A stretch of DNA of 42,114 nt, taken from Acidobacteriota bacterium (GTDB lineage: Bacteria; Acidobacteriota; Blastocatellia; Chloracidobacteriales; Chloracidobacteriaceae). The notes beneath the pieces were generated by a model. The model was not told the DNA's origin, did no database searches, and was given only the letters and a program-made list of their open reading frames with translations. Positions 26,943 to 35,202 of this stretch are shown here, piece after piece. The translations under genes were made by a program, and so were the position numbers. The stretch spans positions 1 to 42,114 of the forward strand of contig JACQXX010000129.1 of NCBI GenBank assembly GCA_016208495.1, read 5' to 3'. Numbering within the stretch: the stretch's first letter is position 1; each line of letters starts with the position of its first letter.

Positions 26943-28016
26943 CTATCTTGCTGCAAGGGAAGGTTCTCTGACACCAAACCGGTCGGCAAAGAACTTGAAA
27001 ATGGCTGCCGGAGAGCCCAGGTGGTGGTGGGCGGCATCTGGCGCAAAACACCAGGTTGGAACTTTCGATTTTGGGTGTCCGCGAGTGAAGGCAATCTGTT
27101 CCAGGTGGCCATGGTCACTGGTGACGACGACGCAGGTTTGCTCCGGATGAATGCCTTCCAGTATTGTCTTGAGAAAGCGTTCAATCGTGGCAAATACCGC
27201 CCTGGCAGCCTCAATCTGACCAGTGTGACTGACCAGGTCAGGGATCTGATATTTGTAGAAGGTAAACTGGTGCTGGCTGGCGAGCGAAACCAGAATTTCA
27301 CCGGCCTGTTCCGGTGTTCGGGACGGAAGAGGTGGAGCTCCAAAGGCTGAAAAGTCAAACTCAGCTTCCAGTTCGTGGGTTAATGATGAGGTTAACGCGG
27401 TTCCTTGTTCGACATCGCGCCAGGTGCGGAGCCGAATTCCAGCCTGCTGAGCCGCATACACAAAAATATTCTGATTGATTTCAGCCAGGGTATAGAGTTC
27501 AGCCATTCCGTGTTTGGCTGGCCCCGTCAGTTTGAGCGCCTGATGCCGAAACCGAACGCTGTTTTCGAGTTCACTTTTGGAAAATGAGGGAAGGCAGTTT
27601 TGAAGGTAAGAGCTTCCGAAGCAGGGAAAGTGGACCGGAAAAACAGCATTAGCCAGACAGGAGTCCGGAATCAGAGAAAAAAGATTCTGCTGGCGGATAA
27701 GTGACTCCAGAAGCGTATTTTTGAGTCCCAACCCCTGCATCAACCCATGCTCGCGGATGGCATTGATCCCTGAAAAAAGCGTCGTGTAAGTCAACGCGCA
27801 TTCAATTGCACCCTGGGTACATCCATCGGTCACATCGGTTTCATACAATACCCCAGTGACTGGCGCATTGAGGAGAACTGAAACTGGTCCAGCCGATTTC
27901 CGAGGAAAGAGAAACGCGCTCTCAGCATACACTGATTCAGGACGCGCGTGGCCAAGCGGGTCAATTCCAACGCTGTCAAGGGCGATTAAAATGCCGTTTT
28001 GGAAGGACCTGGCCAT
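26943..28016 (-). CDS. alkaline-phosphatase-superfamily metalloenzyme (phosphopentomutase/PGM-like)
   Basis: Motifs of the metalloenzyme (iPGM/phosphopentomutase/alkaline phosphatase) superfamily are visible: a first metal Asp in LIALDSVGIDPLGH near the N-terminus, KYQIPDLVSHTGQ, and a final VVTSDHGHLEQ. A Thr/Ser nucleophile region may be DVTDGCTQGA. At 357 residues from the ATG at 28016 it lacks the large inserted domain of iPGM. It is not a close match to any named member. Between serA and the DUF1015 gene it may act on a phosphorylated three-carbon metabolite, but this is inference from context only. The start at 28016 is chosen over a GTG four codons upstream. Confidence 0.7.
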   Translation of the reverse strand: MARSFQNGILIALDSVGIDPLGHARPESVYAESAFLFPRKSAGPVSVLLNAPVTGVLYETDVTDGCTQGAIECALTYTTLFSGINAIREHGLMQGLGLKNTLLESLIRQQNLFSLIPDSCLANAVFPVHFPCFGSSYLQNCLPSFSKSELENSVRFRHQALKLTGPAKHGMAELYTLAEINQNIFVYAAQQAGIRLRTWRDVEQGTALTSSLTHELEAEFDFSAFGAPPLPSRTPEQAGEILVSLASQHQFTFYKYQIPDLVSHTGQIEAARAVFATIERFLKTILEGIHPEQTCVVVTSDHGHLEQIAFTRGHPKSKVPTWCFAPDAAHHHLGSPAAIFKFFADRFGVREPSLAAR

Positions 28017-28080
28017 AGGGTGTTCCACTCAAAATAGGTTGGGTAGCCAGGAAGCACCATTCATCTCAATATTTCTTTGA

Positions 28081-28102
28081 AAAGCGGTGACAAGTCACCG
28101 CG
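28081..28102 (-). terminator. Rho-independent terminator after the DUF1015 gene
   Basis: On the minus strand GCGGTGA-CTTG-TCACCGC forms a 7-bp GC-rich stem with a four-base loop followed directly by TTTTC. It lies 30 bases past the stop of the DUF1015 gene at 28132 and ahead of the phosphatase-superfamily gene, so the two may be separate or partly read-through transcripts. Confidence 0.6.
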
Positions 28103-28131
28103 CCCCAAAGAATTGTTTATCGCGCTCTTTC

Positions 28132-29358
28132 TTAAATCCGGTGCATGAGCAGGCCGGAACGAAGTTTGGGCTCAAACCAGGTTGATTTTGGCGGCATGAC
28201 TTCGTTGGCGTCCGACACTCGCATCAATTCGTCCATTGACGTCGGGAACATCGAAAAAGCCACGGCTGCTTTTCCTTCGTTCACCAGGCGTTCCAGTTCT
28301 TCTGTTCCCCGAATTCCACCCACAAAATCAATGCGTTTGTCAGTGCGCGGGTCTTCAATATTCAGCAGCGGCGCCAAAATGCGATCCTGAAGCAAGCTGA
28401 CATCGAGGGATTTGATCGGATCATCCTTGTCAATGGTATCGGTATCGAGGTAGAGCCCATACCAGCGGCCTTGCAAATACATGCTGAAGGTCCATTTCTG
28501 GGTTGGAGCCGGAAATGGGCTGGTCGAGACTTCGGCGACTTCCTTCACCGCAGCCAGAAATTGTTCCGGTGTCCGGCCAGCCAGATCTTTCACGACCCGG
28601 TTGTACGGCAGGATTTTTAGCTGTTCATCCGGGAACATGACGGTGAGAAAGAAATTGTACTCTTCAGTTCCGGTGTGGAACTGGTTTTCAGCCTGGAAAT
28701 GGGCCCGGGTCCGGCTGGCGCTGGCGGCTCGATGATGACCGTCCGCAATGTAGAGTTGTGGAACGTGTGAAAAGGCATCGGCCAGTGCATCAGGGTCAGG
28801 TACTGACCACACCGTATGTCGCACCTTATCTGGGGCGACAAAATCATAGAGCGGTGCTTCAGCACAGTACTGGGCCACGAGTTGATTGATGGTATCTTGT
28901 TTCCGGTAGGTCAAAAAGACCGGACCCGTCTGCATCCGGAGGGTAATAATGTGGCGTGTCCGGTCATCTTCCTTATCTTTGCGTGTGCGCTCGTGTTTCC
29001 GAATGATGTCACTGTCATACTGATCCACCGCACAGCATCCCACCACGCCGGTTTGAGCCCGTCCGTCCATAACCTGACGATAGATATAGAGGTGGGGCGT
29101 TTCTTCAGTCAGCAGCGGGAGATCAGTTTCCAGTTGCTTGAGGTTTTCAAGGCCCCTGGCATAAACCTCATCACTGTGGATGTCAGTGTCTTCAGGCAAA
29201 TCAATCTCAGGGCGTGAGACGTGGAGCAGGCTATACGGGTTCCCCGCTGCCAGAGCGCGTGCTTCTTCGGTATTCACCACGTCATACGGAACGCTGGCGA
29301 CAAGTTCTACTTTCTCAACTGGAGGCCGCACAGCACGAAACGGACGGACAATAGCCAT
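28132..29358 (-). CDS. DUF1015 protein (ParB-like/serine-kinase-like fold suspected)
   Basis: A 408-residue protein of the DUF1015 family, recognised from MAIVRPFRAVRPP at the N-terminus, SVPYDVVNTEEARALA, KHERTRKDKEDDRTRH and IADGHHRAASASR (residues about 225-237). DGHHR-like motifs also occur in ParB/sulfiredoxin-fold proteins, among them serine kinases such as SbnI and archaeal SerK. The link by motif plus location near serA is inference. The start is certain: GAGGAGAA lies six bases before ATG 29358. A Rho-independent hairpin follows the gene. The real activity is not established for this family as far as can be said here. Confidence 0.85.
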   Translation of the reverse strand: MAIVRPFRAVRPPVEKVELVASVPYDVVNTEEARALAAGNPYSLLHVSRPEIDLPEDTDIHSDEVYARGLENLKQLETDLPLLTEETPHLYIYRQVMDGRAQTGVVGCCAVDQYDSDIIRKHERTRKDKEDDRTRHIITLRMQTGPVFLTYRKQDTINQLVAQYCAEAPLYDFVAPDKVRHTVWSVPDPDALADAFSHVPQLYIADGHHRAASASRTRAHFQAENQFHTGTEEYNFFLTVMFPDEQLKILPYNRVVKDLAGRTPEQFLAAVKEVAEVSTSPFPAPTQKWTFSMYLQGRWYGLYLDTDTIDKDDPIKSLDVSLLQDRILAPLLNIEDPRTDKRIDFVGGIRGTEELERLVNEGKAAVAFSMFPTSMDELMRVSDANEVMPPKSTWFEPKLRSGLLMHRI

Positions 29359-29496
29359 AAAATTCTCCTCAGCAAATTGAAGAATGAAGGAATGAAACTG
29401 GGCGTTGAACGCAATGATGAAATGATGACTTGAGCCTGGACACTCTCTTCGGAAGGATGAGCGTTAGGAACGCACAGATTAGGACAAACCGGCTGA

Positions 29497-30171
29497 TTAG
29501 GAAAGTGTCTGGTATTCTTCTTGGGATAAGATTTGGTTATCAATTGAGACTTTCAGTAAAAACATGCAATCACTGAGGGCGTGATTCGGACCATGGACAC
29601 TTCCACCCGCTGCTCGCACATAATCTCCGGCTGCATAGGCTACCCCATCAATTTCAAGCTCCCCTTTGAGCATGAAAAACTCCTCACAGTCAGCATGGCG
29701 GTGCGGAGGAAAGGAAACTCCTTGTTCAGCCCGAACCAGGTAAACAATCTCTCGTTTGTGAAAATCCGTGTAGAGGTGCCTGGCCTGTGACCCAGGGGTG
29801 AGAAAGGGTTTCCAGGGCAACTCGTTTGAATGGACCACTATCGTCTCTGACACAAAATCTGGTTTAAGGGCAGGGGCTGGCTGAACTGAAGCCTTGTGAC
29901 GTGGTGAAGTCTGGGAGCCTTCGGCCTGAACCGCATCCATTAAGCGTGAACGAAGCGATGGCGATGGATCGCAGGGGGGAATGGCAAACGCCAGATATCC
30001 CAGATGAGCTTCGGCGCCCGCAAGCTCAGTCCGGGCTTGAGCCGGGTGATTGAGGAACGCCGCTTCATATTGAGCTTGCGCTGCCTCGTCAAGCATCCCA
30101 AGCACATACAGTGAACTCAATTCGCTCAGTGATAGATCTGCTGTTTCGTATGTTGTAGGTTCCACCACCAC
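29497..30171 (-). CDS. cupin-domain anti-sigma factor (ChrR-like)
   Basis: An N-terminal anti-sigma-like helical domain (SLSELSSLYVLGMLDEAAQ) is followed by a linker (SPSLRSRLMDAV) and a C-terminal cupin with PPHRHADCEEFFMLKGELEI and a GDYVRAAGGSVHGP strand. ChrR-type proteins hold an ECF sigma factor and release it on a signal sensed by the cupin (e.g. singlet oxygen in Rhodobacter; family knowledge). The Zn-binding HxxxCxxC of classic anti-sigma domains is not conserved here: the aligned positions are Ala, His and Gln. A GTG at 30171 starts only five bases after the sigma factor stop, so the two are translationally coupled. Confidence 0.82.
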   Translation of the reverse strand: MVVEPTTYETADLSLSELSSLYVLGMLDEAAQAQYEAAFLNHPAQARTELAGAEAHLGYLAFAIPPCDPSPSLRSRLMDAVQAEGSQTSPRHKASVQPAPALKPDFVSETIVVHSNELPWKPFLTPGSQARHLYTDFHKREIVYLVRAEQGVSFPPHRHADCEEFFMLKGELEIDGVAYAAGDYVRAAGGSVHGPNHALSDCMFLLKVSIDNQILSQEEYQTLS

Positions 30172-30176
30172 ACCCC

Positions 30177-30806
30177 CTATTCAAAAACCTGAAGTGCCTC
30201 ACGAAGTCTCCCCATGGCCAGGCGAATTCGTGTTTTCACGGTGCCGAGTGGCTGGCTCAGTTTATCAGCAATTTCACTGTGACTCAGACCGCTATAATAA
30301 GCCAGTTCAATACATTGCCGTTGCTCAGGAGGGAGTGAGGAAAGCGCTTGCTGGACAATCTGGCGGCGTTCAGCCTGGGCGGCGGATTCTTCCGGGCTGC
30401 GTTCTTTGGATCTGACTGCCGCCACCGTGTCTAAGGCTTCGGCTCGTCGCCGTTCCTGGTCGCCTGACCGGAACCGATCAATGGCCCGGCTCCGAGCCAT
30501 CATCATCATCCAGGCGGAAGGAGTTCCACGTTGCAGGTCATAATCGGCGGCTTGCCGCCAGATTTGCATAAAGACCTCAAGTGTCACCTCTTCAGCCGCC
30601 CCAGGGTCCCCTAAAATCCGAAGGATAAACCCAAAAATCTGGCGGTGTGTGGTGTCATAAAGTTGCCCAAGAGCGGCCTGGTCGCCTCTGGCAATTTGAC
30701 GAATCAATTCCAGAAAGCCCTGCTCTTTGGCACGAAGTTCAGCTTTGTCATTCGCTGAGGGCACAATAAACCCTCCTTGCGCGGTTTGGTTTTCTTGCAC
30801 AGGCAT
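30177..30806 (-). CDS. ECF RNA polymerase sigma factor
   Basis: A 209-residue group IV sigma factor. Region 2: LGQLYDTTHRQIFGFILRIL and EVFMQIWRQAADYD, then WMMMMARSRAIDRFR; region 4: LSSLPPEQRQCIELAYYSG and SHSEIADKLSQPLGTVKTRI for -35 recognition. The type resembles SigK-like sigmas that are paired with RskA-type anti-sigma factors. It is followed by the cupin anti-sigma gene and is divergent from an RskA-like gene. Likely targets include its own operon and the DUF4331 gene, but no ECF promoter pair was identified with confidence. The ATG at 30806 lacks a strong ribosome binding site. Confidence 0.92.
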   Translation of the reverse strand: MPVQENQTAQGGFIVPSANDKAELRAKEQGFLELIRQIARGDQAALGQLYDTTHRQIFGFILRILGDPGAAEEVTLEVFMQIWRQAADYDLQRGTPSAWMMMMARSRAIDRFRSGDQERRRAEALDTVAAVRSKERSPEESAAQAERRQIVQQALSSLPPEQRQCIELAYYSGLSHSEIADKLSQPLGTVKTRIRLAMGRLREALQVFE

Positions 30807-31053
30807 TAAGAATTAGGGATAAACTGCGAACACAATTGATGCCACAAGAAAAAGAATATGATGTGTGAAGTCTAATGAGCGAGAACCACCCGTAATGGCC
30901 CAAGACCGTTGCAAAGTAGTATGGATTCCCAGGCTCGTCAAGATTGTCCGTCACCAACTCACATAAATTGATTGTCAACCCTCTAAACTCAAGGCAAGAT
31001 CATTTTTGCCTGAGCTGATTTTTACTCTTTTTCTTTTGGGCATTTTTTAGGGA

Positions 31054-31872
31054 ATGAAGCACGAAGAAATCAAAGAACTCCTTGAATTATATACACTTGG
31101 GTCGCTTGACAGCATAGACTCAAAACAGGTTGAAGCGCATCTTCTTGAGTGTCTTGACTGCCGTCAGGAAGTCGCCGTTTGGCGTGAAATGATGGCTGAG
31201 CTTGGATTTGCTGCCGAGCCGGCTTCACCGCGGGCTGAACTTCGCTCGCAGTTGCTCACTGCCATCCAGTCTGAAGCCCAAATTTTGCCGTTTCGCCGAC
31301 CAGCCCATCCACCCGATGTCAGTCGCCACATCCTTCCCCCAGCCCGGGCCGAAAGTCAGTGGCTTCGGTGGTGGGCACTTGTCGCTTCAATCGGTTTTAT
31401 CTCGTTTGCCGCCGGAAGCCTGATGTTATGGCAACAACTTGGAGGGCAGCAGTCGCAGGTTCGTGAGAGCCAGCAACAACTGGCCCAGGTTCAGCGCGAG
31501 TTGCTGCAAGAACGAGAAAAAGCAGCCTGGCTGGCCTCTCCGCAGGCAGTAAATGCCCGGTTGCTCGGTACCAAAGAGTCGCCAGCCGCCCAGGCGAAAC
31601 TCAGTTATGACCCACAAACTGGACGAACTGTTTTGATTGTTTATAACCTGCCACCCCCCCCCCCCGGTAAAGCCTATCAACTCTGGTTTATTGCCGATGG
31701 GGTGCCTGTTTCGGGTGGTGTTTTTAAAATTGACCAACGTGGAAAAGCTGAAATGGAAGGCCAGGTGCCAAATCCGGGGCGATCTGCATCACTCTTTGCC
31801 GTGACCTTGGAACCAGAACAGGGGGTTCCTTCGCCAACTGGTGAAAAATATCTGTTGAGCACAGCTTTGTAA
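31054..31872 (+). CDS. RskA-like membrane anti-sigma factor
   Basis: A single-pass inner-membrane anti-sigma factor. The N-terminal domain has the zinc motif HLLECLDC (H-x3-C-x2-C; residues 28-35 region) after LLELYTLGSLDS. A linker SPRAELRSQLLTAIQ matches that of the neighbouring cupin anti-sigma factor. A transmembrane helix (WWALVASIGFISFAAGSLML, about 109-128) is followed by a coiled-coil-like stretch (QQLAQVQRELLQEREK) and an RskA C-terminal domain with GKAYQLWFIADGVPVSGGVF. It is divergent from the sigma gene, so the 247-bp region between holds both promoters. A 12-C run at 31654-31665 within the coding region encodes five prolines and is slippage-prone. Confidence 0.85.
   Translation: MKHEEIKELLELYTLGSLDSIDSKQVEAHLLECLDCRQEVAVWREMMAELGFAAEPASPRAELRSQLLTAIQSEAQILPFRRPAHPPDVSRHILPPARAESQWLRWWALVASIGFISFAAGSLMLWQQLGGQQSQVRESQQQLAQVQRELLQEREKAAWLASPQAVNARLLGTKESPAAQAKLSYDPQTGRTVLIVYNLPPPPPGKAYQLWFIADGVPVSGGVFKIDQRGKAEMEGQVPNPGRSASLFAVTLEPEQGVPSPTGEKYLLSTAL
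31654..31665 (+). repeat. Homopolymer of twelve C inside the anti-sigma gene
   Basis: Twelve consecutive C residues lie in the segment CTG CCA then four CCC codons, encoding the five prolines of NLPPPPPG. One base gained or lost would shift the frame and remove the conserved C-terminal periplasmic domain. Such tracts are mutation hot spots in many bacteria. Confidence 0.95.
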
Positions 31873-32284
31873 GTGGTACATTCTGAGCCGACAATCATGT
31901 TTTTTTCGACCAGAACCTTTCCAACAATTGAGTCATTCACCTGAGACACGGATTTTTGAATGAAAACCCTGGACTTTGACAATCTTAACTGCTGTTAGAG
32001 AGTTGTTTGGAGCAAACTTTCCACACAGTGAAATCCAAACAATTCTTATGTGCCGTAGCGGACTTCCGACTTTTCACCCTTTCAAATTTCAAAAAAGCAT
32101 TTTTGCATTCCTTAATCAAGGACCTGTGTCTGATCCTTTGCTGAAGACTTTATCGCGAGTCTTTTGAATGAATACGATGACACTTCCTTGAGAACACCAG
32201 TTTGAAACTGTGAAGCGAGACTCTATTTTGACAACCTGAAGTATAGAATTCACAACCGGAGACATAATCCGGAGGAGGATACCC
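31873..32284. other. 412-bp spacer before the DUF4331 gene
   Basis: No gene is visible. The spacer is AT-rich and contains two copies of the TGAATGAA word (31957-31964 and 32165-32172) and a small hairpin at the ribosome binding site of the following gene. A TTGACA at 32228-32233 has no -10 at usual spacing, so the promoter could instead be an ECF type. Confidence 0.45.
32256..32278 (+). promoter_or_regulatory. Shine-Dalgarno GGAGGAGG partly in a small hairpin
   Basis: CCGGA (32256-32260) and TCCGG (32268-32272) can pair with a seven-base loop; the right arm overlaps the first GG of the strong Shine-Dalgarno GGAGGAGG that precedes the ATG at 32285. This could lower or modulate initiation, but a 5-bp stem is weak. 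Confidence 0.35.
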
Positions 32285-33490
32285 ATGCATCGTTTTTCGT
32301 TTCGAAAGTTTTTGTTTGCAAGTTTGACCCTGCTATTGATTGCTTCAACTTTGTTGATTCCAACACCCCAAATTAACGCGGCTGACCACGGTGATGCCCC
32401 TTTGCCTGATGAAGATCGCTCCTGCGATATCAATGACGTCTATGCATTTCTGGATCCCAATGACAATACCAAGCTGGTAATTGCCGTCACGATTCAAGGC
32501 TTTATCGTTCCTGGCGAGGCGGTCAATTTCGGCGCTTTTGATCAAAATGTCCGCTACCGGTTTGCCCTTGAAACCAGCGGTGATGTGAAGGCAGATCAAT
32601 TCTTTGATCTGCGGTTTACTGAACGCCGAACCAGTGGTTCTGAACCCCAAACCGCCACGATTACCCTGCCCGGCAACCGGACCTTCCAGGCGCTTACAAC
32701 ACCTGCCAGTCTCAGCCCAACGGCACCTGAACCACGGGTAACAACTGATCCAGCCACGGGCATTTCATTCTTTGGCGGTGTGGTTGATGATCCGTTTACC
32801 TTTGACATTCCAGGGTTTAACCGTTTTGTGGCTTCAGTAACGTCAGGGAACCCCAATCCTGATGCCTTAAAGCGTGGGCGCGATAGTTTTGCCGGTTACA
32901 ACACGCTTGGGATTGCCCTCAGCATTCCGCTGTCATTTCTTAAAGCCACTGGAAAAGACATCGGAGTTACTTTTTTCTCACAGCGCCAAACGAAGATGAC
33001 CTTCAAAAATGGTGGCTATGTGGGCAAAGGTGACTTTGTCACCATTGACCGGATGGGAAATCCAGCCGTCAACGTGGCTTTGATTCCATTCCCGAAAAAG
33101 AATTCCTACAACTTTGGGACACCTGAAGATGATGCCCGTGCAACGTTTGCTCCAGACATTATCAACTCCTTGAAAGCCCTGGGCACCACGGAAGAAAACA
33201 TCAATATTTTGGCCTCGGTTGTGCTCCAGCGTGGTGATTACCTGCGGGTTGATCCAGCCAAGCCAAATCGTGGTACGGGTGGTGGAAATAACCCTGAAGC
33301 GGCTTACCCAAATGGCCGCCGTCTCGTAGACGATACGGTTGACACCATTCTCTTCTTTATTGCCAATCAAAATGTACTCAGTGACAACGCCAATGTGAAC
33401 GACGTGCCATTTCGTGACGCGTTTCCATTCTTTGGGGCGTCACAGCAACCACGCGAACCAGGTGTGGTTGATGACAACACCCGTAACTAA
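32285..33490 (+). CDS. DUF4331 domain exported protein
   Basis: A 401-residue secreted protein of the DUF4331 family. It has a signal peptide (basic FRKF, hydrophobic LFASLTLLLIASTLLI, cleavage probably after INA near residue 32). The mature start is DHGDAPLPDEDRSCDINDVYAF; DHGDxP and DxxDxYAF are hallmarks of the family. FVTIDRMGNPAVN is another family block. The role is not known. In many bacteria such genes lie near ECF sigma/anti-sigma genes (family knowledge), as here. The start is supported by GGAGGAGG. A 15-bp perfect hairpin follows at 33515. Confidence 0.9.
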   Translation: MHRFSFRKFLFASLTLLLIASTLLIPTPQINAADHGDAPLPDEDRSCDINDVYAFLDPNDNTKLVIAVTIQGFIVPGEAVNFGAFDQNVRYRFALETSGDVKADQFFDLRFTERRTSGSEPQTATITLPGNRTFQALTTPASLSPTAPEPRVTTDPATGISFFGGVVDDPFTFDIPGFNRFVASVTSGNPNPDALKRGRDSFAGYNTLGIALSIPLSFLKATGKDIGVTFFSQRQTKMTFKNGGYVGKGDFVTIDRMGNPAVNVALIPFPKKNSYNFGTPEDDARATFAPDIINSLKALGTTEENINILASVVLQRGDYLRVDPAKPNRGTGGGNNPEAAYPNGRRLVDDTVDTILFFIANQNVLSDNANVNDVPFRDAFPFFGASQQPREPGVVDDNTRN

Positions 33491-33514
33491 TCCAATCTTG
33501 ATTGGTTGAGTCTG

Positions 33515-33570
33515 AGAAAGACCACAAAGAACCGCGTTGAGCCTTCAATTATGCGCTTTGTGGTCTTTCT
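33515..33570 (+). terminator. 15-bp perfect stem terminator
   Basis: AGAAAGACCACAAAG (33515-33529) pairs exactly with CTTTGTGGTCTTTCT (33556-33570) with a 26-base loop, and is followed by TCTTTCT. It lies 25 bases past the DUF4331 stop and would separate that gene from the TPR gene. Confidence 0.65.
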
Positions 33571-33620
33571 TCTTTCTAAAATTCGTCGAAATATTGATTG
33601 GCTGAGTGTCTTTGATTGAT

Positions 33621-34961
33621 ATGACTGTATTTGAAACCAGGTTGAAATCTTGGGCTGGCGCGATTCTGGTACTGGGGGTGTTGAGTAGTTCGGTTGCCTG
33701 TACCACGGCTTCGGCCCCACCACCGCCTACCCAACCGCTTATTCCGGCTGCCCAGCCAATTATGGATGATGAAGCGGCCACCCTCTCCGCCATTCGTTTT
33801 TTAGAAGATCGGGTCAAAAAAGATCCCGACGATTTTATTGCCTTGAATAAGTTAGCCGAACGATACCTGCAAAAACTGCGTGAAACTGGCGATTTAAGTT
33901 ATTTGGACCTGGCCAGTCGTACCACTCAGGCTTCACTCAAGGCCATGCCGGCTGAACAAAATATCACCGGGCTTTCACTGCAAGCTCAGGTCGCCTGTGC
34001 CACCCATGAATTTGGGCTTGCCCGTGAATACGCCCAAAAACTCGTTGAACTTGAACCCCATAAAAGCTACCCGTACCAGATTTTGGGTGAAGCCCTGATC
34101 GAGTTGGGTGAATATGATCAGGCTGGAAAGCTCTTTAAAAATCTGGAAAGCCGAAACCATGGTGTCGGTACTTTTATTCGCATGGCGCGGCTGGCGCAAT
34201 TAAATGGCAAGCCGTCGGCAGCTCAGGAAAACCTGGCTGTGGCCCTGACCAAAGCCCTGGATCAAATCCCGCTGTCGCGGGAAAACATTGCCTGGTGCCG
34301 CTGGCAATTAGGCGAAATTGCCTTCTCAATTGGTGATTTGGGGGGGGCTGAAAAACACTACCGAGATGCGCTAACGACCTTTCCCAACTATTACCGGGCC
34401 CTGGCATCTTTGGGACGAGTCCTGGCCGCTCGGGGAGACCTGACGGGTGCTATCACCCACTATGAGCAAACGGTCAAAATTTTGCCTGATCCCACCTACG
34501 TGGCCGCTCTTGGAGATTTATATAAACTGGCCGGTCGTGACAAAGAAGCCACGGCCCAATATGAACTGGTTGAGAAAATCGGTCATCTATCAGCCATCAA
34601 TGGCGCGGTGTACAATCGAAATCTGGCCATGTTTTATGCCAATCACGACCTCAAGCCTGATGAAGCCTATGCGATGGCGATCAAAGAATTTGAAGTTCGT
34701 CGTGATATTTATGGTGCTGATGCTGTTGCCTGGACCGCTCTGAAAGCTGGCAAACTGGTCGAAGCTCAAACGGTCATTCAACAGGCGCTCCGACTTGGAA
34801 CCAAGGATGCCATGTTGTTTTACCACGCCGGGATGATTGAACTGGCAGTTGGGAACAAGTCGGCGGCCCGGAAATATCTGGATGACGCGTTCAAACTCAA
34901 TCCGCAATTTGACCCGCTCCAGGTGGTTGTGGCCCGAAAAGCACTAGCCGAGGCTTCCTAA
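33621..34961 (+). CDS. TPR-repeat putative lipoprotein
   Basis: An exported protein of about 446 residues. The N-terminal segment has basic residues then AGAILVLGVLSSSVAC; the Cys after SVA is a plausible lipidation site, though the -3 position is Ser instead of the usual Leu. The rest is helical with several tetratricopeptide repeats, e.g. ALNKLAERYLQKL, YPYQILGEALIELGEYDQAGKLF, LGEIAFSIGDLGGAEKHYRDAL, ALASLGRVLAARGDLTGAITHYEQTV and AGMIELAVGNKSAARKYLDDAF. The partner is unknown. It follows the DUF4331 gene, behind a terminator. The start is uncertain: ATG 33621 or GTG 33606. Confidence 0.75.
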   Translation: MTVFETRLKSWAGAILVLGVLSSSVACTTASAPPPPTQPLIPAAQPIMDDEAATLSAIRFLEDRVKKDPDDFIALNKLAERYLQKLRETGDLSYLDLASRTTQASLKAMPAEQNITGLSLQAQVACATHEFGLAREYAQKLVELEPHKSYPYQILGEALIELGEYDQAGKLFKNLESRNHGVGTFIRMARLAQLNGKPSAAQENLAVALTKALDQIPLSRENIAWCRWQLGEIAFSIGDLGGAEKHYRDALTTFPNYYRALASLGRVLAARGDLTGAITHYEQTVKILPDPTYVAALGDLYKLAGRDKEATAQYELVEKIGHLSAINGAVYNRNLAMFYANHDLKPDEAYAMAIKEFEVRRDIYGADAVAWTALKAGKLVEAQTVIQQALRLGTKDAMLFYHAGMIELAVGNKSAARKYLDDAFKLNPQFDPLQVVVARKALAEAS

Positions 34962-34980
34962 CTCTTTCGGATTGAAGATA

Positions 34981-35083
34981 TTGGGCCTGGGGCTAAAGAA
35001 AGCGGGATGAAGACGCAATCTGGAATCACATCCTCAATCCATTTATACCAGTTTGTAGTCAGTAGATCGTAGTCAGTAGTTCA
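34981..35083 (+). repeat. GGGGCTAA unit and TAGTCAG heptamer array
   Basis: Just past the TPR gene lies GGGCCTGGGGCTAAAG and AAGAAAGCGGGATGAA (34996-35011), a near copy of the stop-spanning repeat at 25514. At 35056-35083 four 7-bp units stand in a row: TAGTCAG, TAGATCG, TAGTCAG, TAGTTCA, another heptamer family beginning with TAG. Confidence 0.75.
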
Positions 35084-35118
35084 CTAACTTCAATTGATTG
35101 AACTGCTTGACTGTTTTC

Positions 35119-35150
35119 TAATACGGTCACTTCATTCCAAAATGGTATTA
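35119..35150 (+). promoter_or_regulatory. Candidate NikR-type operator before the nickel transporter
   Basis: TAATAC (35119-35124) and GTATTA (35145-35150) are a perfect inverted pair 20 bases apart, about 52 bases before the transporter ATG. NikR operators are long, widely spaced dyads (28 bases total in E. coli). A six-base pair can occur by chance at this spacing, so this is only a candidate. Confidence 0.3.
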
Positions 35151-35202
35151 TTTGATCCTTCATCTTCTTCAATACATCCGTTAAAAGATCCTTACGTGCA
35201 TT

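Noticed and set aside
26830-27051. 74-residue N-terminal extension of serA
   Set aside because: The family start MKVLVADKFP matches the ATG at 26829, and the extension overlaps the upstream gene's end in another frame.
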